A stretch of DNA of 64,000 nucleotides from NCBI GenBank assembly GCA_002869385.1, contig PKTB01000002.1, forward strand, positions 67,264 to 131,263. The letters are read 5' to 3'. How positions within the stretch are numbered: position 1 is the first letter of the stretch; each line of letters opens with the position of its first letter. The position numbers and the translations under genes were made by a program. The notes beneath the pieces were generated by a model, which saw nothing but the letters and a program-made list of their open reading frames with translations, ran no database searches and had not been told where the DNA came from. The DNA comes from Marinilabiliales bacterium (lineage in GTDB: Bacteria > Bacteroidota > Bacteroidia > Bacteroidales > ML635J-15). Below are positions 10,192-19,141 of this stretch, piece after piece.

Positions 10192-10216
10192 AAATCGAAT
10201 ATATAATATCCGATTT
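10192..10216. terminator. Bidirectional terminator-like hairpin between convergent genes
   Basis: AAATCG and CGATTT flank an imperfect A+T-rich inner stem between PAP2 (plus) and the Crp/Fnr gene (minus). A-rich sequence on the left would give a U-run for the minus-strand transcript. Confidence 0.5.
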
Positions 10217-10237
10217 ATGTATTCTAGTGTTATAATT

Positions 10238-10936
10238 TTAACCTCTTTCACTTATTTGTTGCAGCTTGTGCCTATTCTTAATCTTAATTACCTTACCATC
10301 AATTTCAATTATTTCATCTTGATTAAATTTTGAAAGTATTCTGATGACACTTTCAGGAGTCATACCAGTTAGTTCTCCAAGTTCTTTTCTGGTTAATTGG
10401 AGATCAAATTCTTCATTTTTAAAGATATTACATGCTAGACATAACAAGGTGTCTGCAACCCTGCCGTATGATTGTTTTTGGGTAAATGCAAAAAACCTGG
10501 TATATGTTTGAATGGAGTTTTCACATAATAAGTTAATTACTTCATTTGCAAACTCAGAGTTTTGAAGAATAAGCTTTTTAAATATATTAATATCTATCAA
10601 ACGTATCTTTGAATCTTGATAGGCATAGGCAGAGTATTGAAAAATATTTCCACCATCCATCAAAGAAGTTAAACCAATCATATTACCGGAAGGCAGTATT
10701 TTTAATGTCAGGCTACTGTTTTCATTTTCCATGTATATTTTCACTAAACCAGTGCATATGTACATGATGTGTGAAGCATATGTGCCCTGTTTGCATAAAG
10801 TCTCGCCTTTTTTGTAAGACACTTCTACTCTATTGTTCTCCAATAGTAGTAATTCATCGTCTGTAAGCTTGTTAAAACAGTTGGCAACTTCATAGCTGAG
10901 AGTACAACTATTGGGTACTCGTTTTTCTTTTTTCAT
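10238..10936 (-). CDS. Crp/Fnr family transcriptional regulator
   Basis: The 232-residue protein has an N-terminal cyclic-nucleotide-binding-type jelly roll (YKKGETLCKQGT, then IGLTSLM) and a C-terminal winged helix whose recognition region is TRKELGELTGMTPESVIRIL. It is transcribed away from the sulfur locus across a 355-base intergenic region that contains an FNR-like palindrome (11163-11176), so it is a candidate controller of that locus. Cysteines are present near residues 12 and 20 and in the beta roll, but not in a spacing I can call an Fe-S FNR signature. The effector is unknown. Confidence 0.85.
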   Translation of the reverse strand: MKKEKRVPNSCTLSYEVANCFNKLTDDELLLLENNRVEVSYKKGETLCKQGTYASHIMYICTGLVKIYMENENSSLTLKILPSGNMIGLTSLMDGGNIFQYSAYAYQDSKIRLIDINIFKKLILQNSEFANEVINLLCENSIQTYTRFFAFTQKQSYGRVADTLLCLACNIFKNEEFDLQLTRKELGELTGMTPESVIRILSKFNQDEIIEIDGKVIKIKNRHKLQQISERG

Positions 10937-11162
10937 CCCTGGAAATTTTGGTTTAATTTAATAAAACTCTAAAATTTGACGTTTTAAAATTACTAAAAAT
11001 ATTCCAATTAAATTAGAATCATTTTGAATAACAGTTATTTTATCTTTTTGTTTAGTTTGGCACGACCGGAGTAAAGCGTTGAATGATAGATAGATAGCCT
11101 GTTGGTAAATTAAATTAGATGATATCTAACTTTTTTCTAAATGATTACAACAAAATAAATAT

Positions 11163-11176
11163 ATGATTTAAATCAT
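11163..11176. promoter_or_regulatory. FNR/Crp-like palindrome ATGAT-TTAA-ATCAT
   Basis: A perfect 14-base palindrome with the TGAT-N4-ATCA core of FNR-type sites lies between the divergent Crp/Fnr regulator and the sulfur locus. Similar boxes occur before the hydrogenase genes (29233, 29256) and a related GTGAT-N4-ATCAC lies before the thioredoxin gene (56037). Binding by the adjacent regulator is inferred. Confidence 0.55.
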
Positions 11177-11238
11177 ACTATTCGGTGTTGCGCATGCCAA
11201 AAAAGCATGAAATTGTGCATTTATATTAATAAATGTTG

Positions 11239-11254
11239 TGTTAATTATTTAACA
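11239..11254. promoter_or_regulatory. Rex-like operator TGTTAA-TTAT-TTAACA upstream of the sulfur locus
   Basis: This perfect inverted repeat fits the Rex-type TTGTTAA-N4-TTAACAA pattern except for one outer base. It abuts a -7-like AATCTTTG (11254-11261), where a repressor would block transcription. Relatives TGTTA-N6-TAACA lie at 26762-26777 and 29454-29469. No rex gene is in the window. Confidence 0.5.
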
Positions 11255-11291
11255 ATCTTTGTTAAGTGAAATTTTTAAAACTAGATTAGAT

Positions 11292-11522
11292 ATGGAAATT
11301 AAAGAAACTTTAGATTGTAAATGACTTAGCTGTCCAATGCCTATGATGAAGCTTGCTAAAGCTATGAAAGGCTTAAAATCAGGTGAAATACTTGAAATGT
11401 TAGGAACAGATCCAGGTACAAAATCAGATATGCCAAATTGGTGTGCAAAAACTGGTAATGAATTACTTGAATCTACAGATTTAGATGGTGGTGTTACACG
11501 TATGTTAATAAAAAAAGCATAG
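11292..11522 (+). CDS. TusA-family sulfurtransferase, interrupted by an in-frame TGA
   Basis: The 76-codon frame starts at ATG 11292 and meets TGA at codon 11 (11322-11324), inside the TusA signature DCKG-LSCPMPMMK. The stop replaces the conserved Gly just before the active-site Cys14, so GGA to TGA by one G-to-T change is the obvious restoration. TusA proteins carry a persulfide on this cysteine and pass sulfane sulfur to partner proteins. A second Cys lies in NWCAKTG. It is the first gene of the locus, 12 bases before the YeeE permease, a typical TusA-YeeE pair. Reinitiation at ATG 11337 would leave a protein lacking the cysteine. Confidence 0.8.
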
Positions 11523-11534
11523 GAGATTATTAAT

Positions 11535-12749
11535 ATGTCTGATTCTTCAAAAGACAATAATGTATTAATCCAGTTATTCCGAACTTTTTTTGGTAAGCAT
11601 TGGCCTGTATGGGTAGGAGGTATTGTTCTAGGAACATTAAATATCCTTCTTTTTGCAATAAAAAGCCCATGGGGTGCCAGTGGTGGAATAAATAATTGGG
11701 GAGAAAATTTCTTCTCTACAATTGGATTATTTGGCCTCGAAGAGGTTAGTCCTGTAAATGAGAATTTATACGGTATGCTTTGTTTACTTATCGTAGTTGG
11801 TTCATTTGTGGGCGCTCTATTTTCAAAAGAGTTTGCATTACGTATTCCACCTATCGGAGAAATGATTAAAGGTTTTCTTGGTGGTGGCTTAATGGCAATT
11901 GGTGCAACTGTTGGTATCGGTTGTACTATTGGTTCATTCTTTAGTGGTGTTCCTGCATTGTCAGGGGGTGCAATTATTTTTACAATAGGCTTATTTATAG
12001 GTGTAATTATTGCCCTTAAGTATTTACTATGGGAAATGGAAAAATTTCCAAAATGGAGTTCAGGTAAAAGTTTTACTTTTTTAGCCGCAGGTCCTAAAAA
12101 AGGAAATTGGCAGATTATAGTAGGTATTATAGTTGTTATTGGTGTTGGAGTATTAGCTTACACTTATTCAGGGACTAATCTTGCTATGACATGGTTTATT
12201 ATTATTGGTGGACTTATGGGGCTTATTTCTCAAAGATCAAGATTTTGTATAGTAAAATCATTCCGTGATCCTTTTATGAGTGGTGAAAGTCATGGTGCTG
12301 TCGGTGTAATGGCTGGGCTCTTAGTTGGTTTAGTTGGTTTTACAGCAATAAAAATGTTTGGTATTGGAGCTGAAGACGTAGGAGTTAGAGCTCGTGAAAT
12401 GACTTGGGTATTCCCTCATTTTTGGGTTAAAGCTGCTGTTGGTGGTTTGATTTTCGGTATCGGAATGACAATTGCCGGTGGTTGTGCAGTTGGTACACTA
12501 TGGAGAGTTGGTGAAGGACAATTTAAACTATGGCTTTCTGCTTTAGGTTTCTTGTTAATTTCCCCAATATCAAAATTGTTTATCGTTCCTGTATTTGATG
12601 AGATTTTACCTCAATCAATGAAATTTAAAAACTACTTACCTGATTATTTAGGTTATGGTTGAGCATTCTTGTTAGTGCTAGTTATCATATTAATATGGTA
12701 TGTGTTTGTTAAATGGAATGAGAAAACTGGAAAATTTAGTGCATTTTAA
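11535..12749 (+). CDS. YeeE/YedE family thiosulfate/sulfur-compound permease, with an in-frame TGA near the end
   Basis: This inner-membrane protein of about 404 codons has many hydrophobic helices and the two half-repeats of the YeeE/YedE family. They carry the conserved cysteine motifs GIGCTIGSFFSG and GGCAVGTLWRVGEG, plus RFCIVKSF. In characterised YeeE (TsuA) such cysteines relay thiosulfate across the membrane. TGA at 12660-12662 (codon 376) interrupts what would be the last helix. The frame continues for 28 residues (AFLLVLVIILIWYVFVKWNE) to TAA at 12747. GGA to TGA or TGG to TGA are both possible. A good AGGAG ribosome site precedes the start. Confidence 0.85.
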
Positions 12750-12760
12750 AATTGATAGAT

Positions 12761-13249
12761 ATGAATAAGTTATTTAGAAATATTATTTCAATCGTCGTCT
12801 TTGCAAGTATTTTTAGCTGTACAGGTATTTATGAAGATGGTGCTGAACTGGCTAACGACCTAAGTAAAGATGTTGAGCAGATTTCAGTTGCTGACTTGCA
12901 AAAGAAATTAGACGCAGGTGAAGATTTTGTTCTTATTGATGTCCGTCAACCCGGAGAATACTGGACTGCAAATATTCCAGGTTCAGTATTAATGCCTAGA
13001 GGTATTCTGGAATTTCAGATTATGGACGAAGATTACTGGATGGAGCAATATATGTATCCACCAGATAAGAACGAAACAGAGATTGTTATTTATTGTAAAA
13101 GTGGTAAAAGAGGTATACTCGCTGTAAGAACCTTGAAGCAACTTGGGTTTAAAAATGTAAAGAATCTTGAAGGCGGATATGATGCATTCGATCCAAATAA
13201 AGACCCTAACGCTAAACCTAAAGCATCATCAGGTGGTTGCGGTGGATAA
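12761..13249 (+). CDS. Rhodanese-like lipoprotein with C-terminal GGCGG tail
   Basis: The 162-residue product has a lipoprotein signal with lipidated Cys20 (SIFSC), one rhodanese domain and the active-site loop YCKSGKRG with Cys112. Rhodaneses move sulfane sulfur through a cysteine persulfide. Here it would be tethered to a membrane outside the cytoplasm. The protein ends in a flexible Pro/Lys/Ser stretch and SSGGCGG, with a free Cys160. The same tail closes the rhodanese at 16184-16693. I chose ATG 12761 because it begins the signal peptide. Confidence 0.85.
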   Translation: MNKLFRNIISIVVFASIFSCTGIYEDGAELANDLSKDVEQISVADLQKKLDAGEDFVLIDVRQPGEYWTANIPGSVLMPRGILEFQIMDEDYWMEQYMYPPDKNETEIVIYCKSGKRGILAVRTLKQLGFKNVKNLEGGYDAFDPNKDPNAKPKASSGGCGG

Positions 13250-13302
13250 AAGTATAATAAAGAAAACAGGTAAAAATTATTAAGTAATTAAAAACTAAAG
13301 TT

Positions 13303-14265
13303 ATGAAAAAAGCAGATTTATTTAAATTATTGTTAGTTGCATTTGCAGCATTCGCATTGGTGTTTACTGGTTGTAAAGATGATGAGCCAGATCCAGTACC
13401 AACAGATTACTATGAAGTATTAACAACTTATCTTGTAGCACACGATATGGACCTTACAGACGTTGCTACTGATTGGATTATTAGCGCAGATGCTGTTAAT
13501 ACAGCAGGTATTGCAAATTATTACATTATTGACCTACGTGCATCTGATGATTTTTCAACTGGTCATATTGAAGGTGCTCACAACACTACACTTGCTAATG
13601 TTTTAACAGAAGCAGCTAGTGCAGATAAACCGATTTTATTAGTATGTTATACTGGTCAAACTGCAGCTCATGCACATGTTGCTTGTAGATTGTCAGGTTA
13701 TAGCGACTGTAAAGTTCTTATGTTTGGTATGAGTTCATGGAATGCTGATTTTGATAGCTGGACAGCTAATACATCAAATCAAGGTACAGAATCAGCAAAC
13801 TGGTCAGCAACAAATACTATTGAAGCTAATGTAACATGGTCATTACCAGAATTTACAGCAACTGATACAACTGGTGCTGAAATTCTTGAAGAAAGAGTTG
13901 AGTATATGTTAACAGAAGGTTTCAAAGGTATTAATGCATCAGACGTACTTGCTAGCCCAACTAGTTATTTTATCAATAATTATTGGACAGATGCTGATGT
14001 TAATACTTATGGTCACATTGCTGGTGCATATAGAATTAAAGAAGATTTAGGTATCGAAGCAGGTGGATTAGAAAATCTTGACGCTTCTTCAACAGTTGTT
14101 ACATATTGCTGGACAGGTCAAACATCTTCTTTAGTAACTGCATACTTAACTGTTTTAGGTTATGATGCTAAAAGCTTAAAATTTGGTGCTAACGGAATGA
14201 TCTATGATGCGTTAACAGCTCACAAATGGACTGCATCTGGAGATTATCCTTATGTAACTGACTAA
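13303..14265 (+). CDS. Lipoprotein with two rhodanese domains
   Basis: The 320-residue protein has a lipobox ending at Cys24 (VFTGC), then an acidic linker and two rhodanese domains. Both active-site cysteines are present: Cys115 in CYTGQT and Cys269 in CWTGQT. The near-identical loops suggest internal duplication with similar substrate handling in both halves. It sits between a single-domain rhodanese lipoprotein and a porin, so an envelope role in sulfane sulfur transfer is likely. The actual donor (thiosulfate, polysulfide or other) cannot be read from sequence. Confidence 0.85.
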   Translation: MKKADLFKLLLVAFAAFALVFTGCKDDEPDPVPTDYYEVLTTYLVAHDMDLTDVATDWIISADAVNTAGIANYYIIDLRASDDFSTGHIEGAHNTTLANVLTEAASADKPILLVCYTGQTAAHAHVACRLSGYSDCKVLMFGMSSWNADFDSWTANTSNQGTESANWSATNTIEANVTWSLPEFTATDTTGAEILEERVEYMLTEGFKGINASDVLASPTSYFINNYWTDADVNTYGHIAGAYRIKEDLGIEAGGLENLDASSTVVTYCWTGQTSSLVTAYLTVLGYDAKSLKFGANGMIYDALTAHKWTASGDYPYVTD

Positions 14266-14281
14266 ACAAAAAATTAAAAAA

Positions 14282-15358
14282 ATGAATAAAATTAAATTTT
14301 TAGCCAGTATAGCATTTGCTTTCATCGCTTCGTACAGCTTTTCTCAGGGCTGTATGGGCGGTGGAGGCGATGTTGTCGGGGTGCACGGATTTATCCAGCC
14401 TCAGTATAGTTATTATTTAAATGGCACTGATGCTGATTGTAATAGTTTAGATCAAAATAATTTTAACTTTAATCGTGCACGTATTGGTGTGGTTGGTGAA
14501 ATCCCTTATGATATTGAATATTATTTCTTTATCGAGGCAAGTTCATTTAAATCACCCGCAGAACTCCCTCACATGCTTGACGCTTATGTATCCTACACTA
14601 GGTTTGGGAAGTGGGCAAAGATTAGTCTTGGGCAGTTCAAATCACCTTTTGGTCTTGAGCAAAATACTGCATGCTCAGGTTTATTTACTGTTAATCGCTC
14701 AGAGGTTACAGCTCAACTAGCCGGTCCTCAGAGAGATTTAGGTGTTTTGATCTCAGGTGGAGATAATGAGTCTCTTCTTAAGTATAGTGTTGGTCTTATG
14801 AATGGTACAGGAATGAACGTTGTAGAGGATGATAATATTAATAAACATATCGTTGGGAGATTAGTTGTTAATCCTCTTAAATTCTTAAGTGTTGGTGGAA
14901 GTTTCCGTTATGGAAAAATTAATCCAACTGATCTTACTGAACCATTAAATGAAATTATGAGATACGCTGGTGAAATACATGTTCATCATAATGGAATATT
15001 ATTCCAGGCTGAATATATTCAGGGACAAGATGAACTGTTTAGTACAACACGTATTCCTATCTACGGAGGTTGTGGTGGTATAGTTGGGTTTGATACAAAA
15101 CAACCAGGAACCTACACTAAGAGTGGCTTGATGGTTATGGCTGCTTATAAAACAAACTGGAATGTCGAACCAGTAGTAAAATTCGATTATTGGAATTCAG
15201 ACCATAGTGTTTCAGATGCTACCACAAATTACTTGACATTTGGTATCAATTACTATGTAAATGATTATTCAAGAGTTCAGGTAAACTATGTGAATGTTCA
15301 AGAATCAGTAGCTGAAGTTAATGACATGATTGTTCTTCAGTTACAAGCAAAATTTTAA
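14282..15358 (+). CDS. OprO/OprP-like outer-membrane porin
   Basis: The 358-residue protein has a signal peptide (cleavage near SYSFSQ), alternating beta strands with aromatic girdles, and features of phosphate-selective OprO/OprP-type porins: an early VHGFIQPQYSYYL strand, FNFNRARIGV, and GQFKSPFGLEQ. The C-terminus (MIVLQLQAKF) ends in Phe as outer-membrane barrels do. Placed among rhodaneses, it probably admits an anionic sulfur compound rather than phosphate; this is inference from context. Cys264 lies in YGGCGGIVG, the motif also found at the rhodanese tails. Confidence 0.8.
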   Translation: MNKIKFLASIAFAFIASYSFSQGCMGGGGDVVGVHGFIQPQYSYYLNGTDADCNSLDQNNFNFNRARIGVVGEIPYDIEYYFFIEASSFKSPAELPHMLDAYVSYTRFGKWAKISLGQFKSPFGLEQNTACSGLFTVNRSEVTAQLAGPQRDLGVLISGGDNESLLKYSVGLMNGTGMNVVEDDNINKHIVGRLVVNPLKFLSVGGSFRYGKINPTDLTEPLNEIMRYAGEIHVHHNGILFQAEYIQGQDELFSTTRIPIYGGCGGIVGFDTKQPGTYTKSGLMVMAAYKTNWNVEPVVKFDYWNSDHSVSDATTNYLTFGINYYVNDYSRVQVNYVNVQESVAEVNDMIVLQLQAKF

Positions 15359-15376
15359 CACTAAAAAAATAGAATT

Positions 15377-16165
15377 ATGAAAAAATTAGTAAATCTTTTA
15401 TTTATTTCGTTTATCGCATTAGCAGCTAATGCACAATTAATTTCAGTTGATCAGGTAGCAAAAATTATTAAAGAGCCTAATGTTGTTGTTATTGACGCTC
15501 GTTCTGCTGCAGATTATGCAAAAACTCACGTAAACGGTGCAATCAATATTCCGGTTACAACACTATGTACTAGTAGTCCTGTTGAAGGAACATTAAAAAG
15601 TTCATCTGCAATTGCTACAATCTTAGGACAGAAAGGTGTTAAGAGAACCAGTAAAATTGTTGTTTACTGCAAGACTGGTGTAAATGCAGGTAGAATGTAT
15701 TGGATTCTTAAATACATGGGATGTACAGATGTTAGCATGATGGATGGCCAGATGCAAGGATGGTTTGATAAGCGTAAACCAATTACAAAAACTCCTACAA
15801 CTCTAACTGCTACTACTTTCTCACCTTCAGTTAAGGCTTCAATAAAAGTTGATAAAGCTTATGTTAAGTCAAAAGTTAGCAACTCAGGTACTGTAATAGT
15901 AGATTCACGTAAGAAAGCTGATTATGATGCTGGTCATATTGGAAATGCTATCAATATTCCACACGAAAGCATGCTTAGCGGAACAAAACTTAAGTCAGTC
16001 TCTGCATTAACAAGCTTATATTCAAGTGTACCTAAAAATAAAGAAGTTATTCTTTATTGCAAAACAAGTACAACTGCAGGCTTAACATATTTTGTTCTTA
16101 CATCAATGCTTGGATATACAAATGTTAAAGTATATGATGGAGCATATTTGGATTGGTCAAAATAA
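15377..16165 (+). CDS. Periplasmic thiosulfate sulfurtransferase-type protein, two rhodanese domains
   Basis: The 262-residue protein has a Sec signal peptide ending near ALAANAQ, with no lipobox. Two rhodanese domains follow, and both keep an active cysteine: Cys98 in YCKTGVNAG and Cys228 in YCKTSTTAG. The presence of a Cys in both domains is unusual for classical tandem rhodaneses, whose first domain is usually inactive. It is the only soluble secreted member of the four rhodaneses here and could shuttle sulfur between the outer-membrane and inner-membrane partners. Confidence 0.85.
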   Translation: MKKLVNLLFISFIALAANAQLISVDQVAKIIKEPNVVVIDARSAADYAKTHVNGAINIPVTTLCTSSPVEGTLKSSSAIATILGQKGVKRTSKIVVYCKTGVNAGRMYWILKYMGCTDVSMMDGQMQGWFDKRKPITKTPTTLTATTFSPSVKASIKVDKAYVKSKVSNSGTVIVDSRKKADYDAGHIGNAINIPHESMLSGTKLKSVSALTSLYSSVPKNKEVILYCKTSTTAGLTYFVLTSMLGYTNVKVYDGAYLDWSK

Positions 16166-16183
16166 AAAAATAAAAAGTAAAAA

Positions 16184-16693
16184 ATGAAAAAATAAATTTT
16201 ATCAATACTTGGATTTGTAACAGTTCTGTTTTTTGTCAGCTGTGGTGGAATCGAGACTAAAGAATTTGATTCCGTTAAAGCGATGGTTGAGGACGCAAAA
16301 TCTCAGGTTGAATTTGTCAGTCAGGAAGATTTTAAAGCAGTTCTTGAGTCAGAGGATGCACAGTTTTATTTAATCGATTGCAGTGAGAAAAATGAGTTTG
16401 ATACTTCATGTATTCAGGGAGCGATTAATATCCCAAGAGGATTAATAGAATTCAAAATTGGAAACGAAGCACCCAAAAGACGTCAGGATGTTTATATCTA
16501 CTGCAGTAATGGTGAAAGATCAGCCTTAGCTGCTTCTGTCTTACCATATCTCAAGTATACAAGTGTTTATGTTATTGAATCAGGTTTTGACACATGGCAA
16601 GATAAATATCCAAAACTTGTTGAGCATCACCCAAAAAGAGGTGCAACACAGACAAAAGCTCCGGCAGCACCATCAGGTGGCTGTGGAGGTTGA
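16184..16693 (+). CDS. Rhodanese-like lipoprotein with GGCGG tail, in-frame TAA at codon 4
   Basis: Starting at ATG 16184 the frame encodes a lipoprotein signal peptide with lipobox FFVSC (Cys20), one rhodanese domain with YCSNGERSA (Cys107), and a C-terminal APSGGCGG tail. TAA at 16193-16195 interrupts the signal peptide after MKK. GAA or AAA is the likely original codon; K would be usual in this position. Without the first three codons the nearest ATG (16283) would give a cytoplasmic protein without the signal, which does not fit the clear lipobox downstream of the stop. Domain order and tail match the protein at 12761. Confidence 0.75.
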
Positions 16694-16726
16694 TAATATA
16701 TTTAATAACATTTAATAAAAAGTATT

Positions 16727-17140
16727 ATGGGAAAATTCGTAATTGGGCTATCCTCAGGTAGCATTGACAAATTAACAGCGGCAGGTGTCATGATGAGTGG
16801 TGCAGCAGCTGATGACATGGAAATTGAAGTATATGTGCTTTTAACAACTGCAAGAGCTTTTATGAAGGGAAATGAAGACCTTCAGGATTCTTGTGCAGAT
16901 TTGCCACATATTAAAGATGAATTCTTTCAGAGATTAAAGGATATAAATGTTCCAACTTGGATTGAGTTTTTTGAGCAAGCAGCAGATTTTACAGATGTTA
17001 AAGTTTATGTATGCAGTCTTGCAGGTAAATTGTGGGGTGGCGAAAAGATGGAAGACTTTAACAGCCTTGTAACAGGATTCTGTTGTATTGGTCAATATCT
17101 TGATGCTGCAAAAGAAGCAGAATTACATGTCAATTTATAA
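16727..17140 (+). CDS. DsrE-family sulfur relay protein
   Basis: This 137-residue cytoplasmic protein matches the DsrE/DsrF-like fold (GLSSGSIDKLTAAGVMMSGAAA, EVYVLLTTARAF). Cysteines are Cys56, Cys96 in VYVCSLAG and the pair Cys119-Cys120 in FCCIGQ; Cys96 is at the usual persulfide position. DsrE-type proteins accept sulfur from TusA-like or rhodanese donors and deliver it to enzymes. Together with TusA (next gene) and YeeE it makes the combination seen in sulfur-metabolising bacteria, including the so-called YTD cluster associated with sulfur disproportionation. Confidence 0.85.
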   Translation: MGKFVIGLSSGSIDKLTAAGVMMSGAAADDMEIEVYVLLTTARAFMKGNEDLQDSCADLPHIKDEFFQRLKDINVPTWIEFFEQAADFTDVKVYVCSLAGKLWGGEKMEDFNSLVTGFCCIGQYLDAAKEAELHVNL

Positions 17141-17172
17141 ACTAATTAATAATAATTAAAAATTCAGAAATT

Positions 17173-17424
17173 ATGACAAATGAAGAATTAAATGCATTAA
17201 ACGTTGATAAAAGCGTTGATGCTCGTGGTACAGCTTGTCCTGGTCCACTATTGGAAGCTAAAAAAGCTATTGGAACAATAGATGAAGGTCAGATTATGGA
17301 AGTACTTTCAGCTGATGAAGGAACTAAAGTTGATATTCCAAAATTGTGTAGAAAACAAGGACACGAATACCTTGGTACAGTAGAAGAAAGTGGTTATTTC
17401 AAAATTTACCTTAAGAAACAGTAG
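17173..17424 (+). CDS. TusA-family sulfurtransferase
   Basis: The 83-residue protein has the complete TusA signature DARGTACPGPLLEAKKAI with active-site Cys22, and a second conserved-looking Cys59 in KLCRKQG. Unlike the first TusA copy (11292) it is uninterrupted. It follows DsrE and precedes the MvhD-like gene by six bases, so sulfur carrier and electron-transfer genes share one transcript. Confidence 0.92.
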   Translation: MTNEELNALNVDKSVDARGTACPGPLLEAKKAIGTIDEGQIMEVLSADEGTKVDIPKLCRKQGHEYLGTVEESGYFKIYLKKQ

Positions 17425-17430
17425 ATAAAA

Positions 17431-17832
17431 ATGGCTTCATTCCAAAAAGAAAGTGCAAAAATTTTGGTTTTGTATACTGATAAGATTTCAGATCCTGCCA
17501 TTGATATGGCAGGACTTCTGAAATTGCATTATCCACCAAAGGTGTATACTGTTGTGTTACCTTGTTCCAGTATGATAAAATCAAGATGGATCATCCGCGC
17601 CTTTGAAAAAGGCTTTGATGGTGTTTTTATTGCAGCCGACGGTAGTGACTGTACTTATGGTGAGTCATGTACTGAAAAAACAGCAAAAGTTGTTCAAAGA
17701 ACACATGACCTAATGAAGGAAAAGGGCCTAGAACCTGCCCGCCTGAAAATGGCTGCTATTTGTTCTGTTTGCAGCGAGTCGTTTGTAAAACAGATGAAGA
17801 GTTTTAATGAAATATTGCTAAAAAATAAATAA
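17431..17832 (+). CDS. MvhD-like (hydrogenase Fe-S subunit D family) protein, first Cys pair missing
   Basis: The 133-residue protein resembles MvhD/FlpD, the [2Fe-2S] adaptor that links hydrogenase or formate dehydrogenase to HdrA and is fused to HdrA in QmoB. Family features are LHYPPKVYTVVLPCSS, DGVFIAADGSDC and the C-terminal AICSVC. Cysteines are at 45, 74, 80, 111 and 114. The N-terminal FxCNWC motif of MvhD is replaced by VLYTDKISD, so one ligand pair is absent and cluster binding may be altered or lost. It directly precedes the HdrA-like genes. Confidence 0.75.
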   Translation: MASFQKESAKILVLYTDKISDPAIDMAGLLKLHYPPKVYTVVLPCSSMIKSRWIIRAFEKGFDGVFIAADGSDCTYGESCTEKTAKVVQRTHDLMKEKGLEPARLKMAAICSVCSESFVKQMKSFNEILLKNK

Positions 17833-17833
17833 G

Positions 17834-19141
17834 ATGGTCACTGCAAAAGAAAAATTATTTTTTGATGCTGTCGTCGTCGGTTGTGGAATTGCCGGTGTGG
17901 AGGCAGCAATAAATATTGGCAACAATAACCTAAAGGTATTGTTGGTGGAAAAAGACCTAACTCTCGGAGGTAAAATGATCCTCTTAAGTAAGGTGTTTCC
18001 AACTTTGGATTGTGGTGCATGTATCACTACTCCAAAGTTGTCAGAAGTAGCTCGACATCCAAATATTACTATCTTTACCAATAGTGAAGTTAAAGATATT
18101 AATAAACAGGATAAACAGTACTTCAAAGTAAATGTTACAAAGCATGCTCGCTATATTCATGAGGCTGATTGTACAGGCTGTCAGCTATGCGAAGATGCAT
18201 GCCCGGTTGTAGTTCCTGATCAATACCAGTATGGTATGGTAGGACGAAAAGCAGCCTATATTCCTTTTAATATTGCTAGTCCTAGAATCGCATCTATAGA
18301 TATCGAAAATTGTACTCTTTGTGGAGCATGCGAGAAAGCTTGTCCTACAGAATGTATCGATTTTACTCAGCAGGATGAGAATTACGAAGTAGTTGCGAAA
18401 ACAATTATAATGGCTACGGGTTTTGAATTATTTGACCCAAATAAAATTCCTAGATTTAATTTCAAATCTAAGAACGTTATTACTTCAATTGAAATGGAAA
18501 GATTGTTGGCTCCTACAAGACCTTACAATCATGTCATCAGACATGGTGACGGAAAAGCTCCAGATCGTTTAGCTTATGTTCTTTGTACAGGATCAAGAGA
18601 TCATACAGTAGGGAATCCTATGTGTTCGCAAATTTGTTGCATGTACTCTATAAAACAAGCTCAGCTCTTAATGGGTGCATTACCAATGGCTGATGTAACT
18701 ATCTATTATATAGATATCAGATCGTTTGGTAAAGGTTTTGAAGAGTTTTATGAGCAGGCTAAAGGTATGGGAGTAAACTTCGTTAAAGGTAAGATTGGGA
18801 AAATTGATGAAGGTGAAAATGGAGATCTAACGCTTAGATACGAAGATATTAACACAGGGAAACTCAAAGAAGCAAAACATGATCTTGTCGTTCTTTCTGT
18901 TGGCGCTATGGCACACCAGGAACCAGCATGTTTATTCCCTGATGGAGAGTGGAAAAAAGATATTTATAACTATGCTTACCAGAAGGATTTATTCTATACA
19001 CCTTCCTTAAGTAATATTGAAGGCGTTTTTCTTGCGGGAACAACAGCAGGACCAATGGATATTCCGGATGCAATCCTTTCAGCAGGTTCAGCATCAATGG
19101 AAGCAATACGTTATCTTAAACAAGCATCATTAGAATTATGA
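17834..19141 (+). CDS. HdrA/QmoA-like FAD and Fe-S protein
   Basis: The 435-residue protein has an FAD Rossmann motif GCGIAG at residues 16-21 and GGKMILLSKVFPTLDCGACI, typical of HdrA/QmoA. Two [4Fe-4S] motifs follow: Cys113, 116, 119, 123 (CTGCQLCEDACP) and Cys160, 163, 166, 170 (CTLCGACEKACP). QmoA/HdrA proteins exchange electrons among FAD, Fe-S centres and partner subunits at the cytoplasmic face. It overlaps the second HdrA-like gene by four bases. Sequence alone does not show whether it works like Qmo (quinone-linked) or a soluble Hdr. Confidence 0.85.
   Translation: MVTAKEKLFFDAVVVGCGIAGVEAAINIGNNNLKVLLVEKDLTLGGKMILLSKVFPTLDCGACITTPKLSEVARHPNITIFTNSEVKDINKQDKQYFKVNVTKHARYIHEADCTGCQLCEDACPVVVPDQYQYGMVGRKAAYIPFNIASPRIASIDIENCTLCGACEKACPTECIDFTQQDENYEVVAKTIIMATGFELFDPNKIPRFNFKSKNVITSIEMERLLAPTRPYNHVIRHGDGKAPDRLAYVLCTGSRDHTVGNPMCSQICCMYSIKQAQLLMGALPMADVTIYYIDIRSFGKGFEEFYEQAKGMGVNFVKGKIGKIDEGENGDLTLRYEDINTGKLKEAKHDLVVLSVGAMAHQEPACLFPDGEWKKDIYNYAYQKDLFYTPSLSNIEGVFLAGTTAGPMDIPDAILSAGSASMEAIRYLKQASLEL

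Noticed and set aside
11322..11324. TGA in tusA, yeeE or the other TGA genes as selenocysteine
   Set aside because: The flanking motifs call for Gly (tusA) or a membrane residue (yeeE, SLAC1), not a redox Cys/Sec site, and no SECIS-like hairpin was found next to them.
17849..17900. GCGIAG in the QmoA-like FAD motif as a G-to-C missense from G to T
   Set aside because: The middle position of GxGxxG tolerates Cys in many families, so this cannot be counted with the G-to-T signature.
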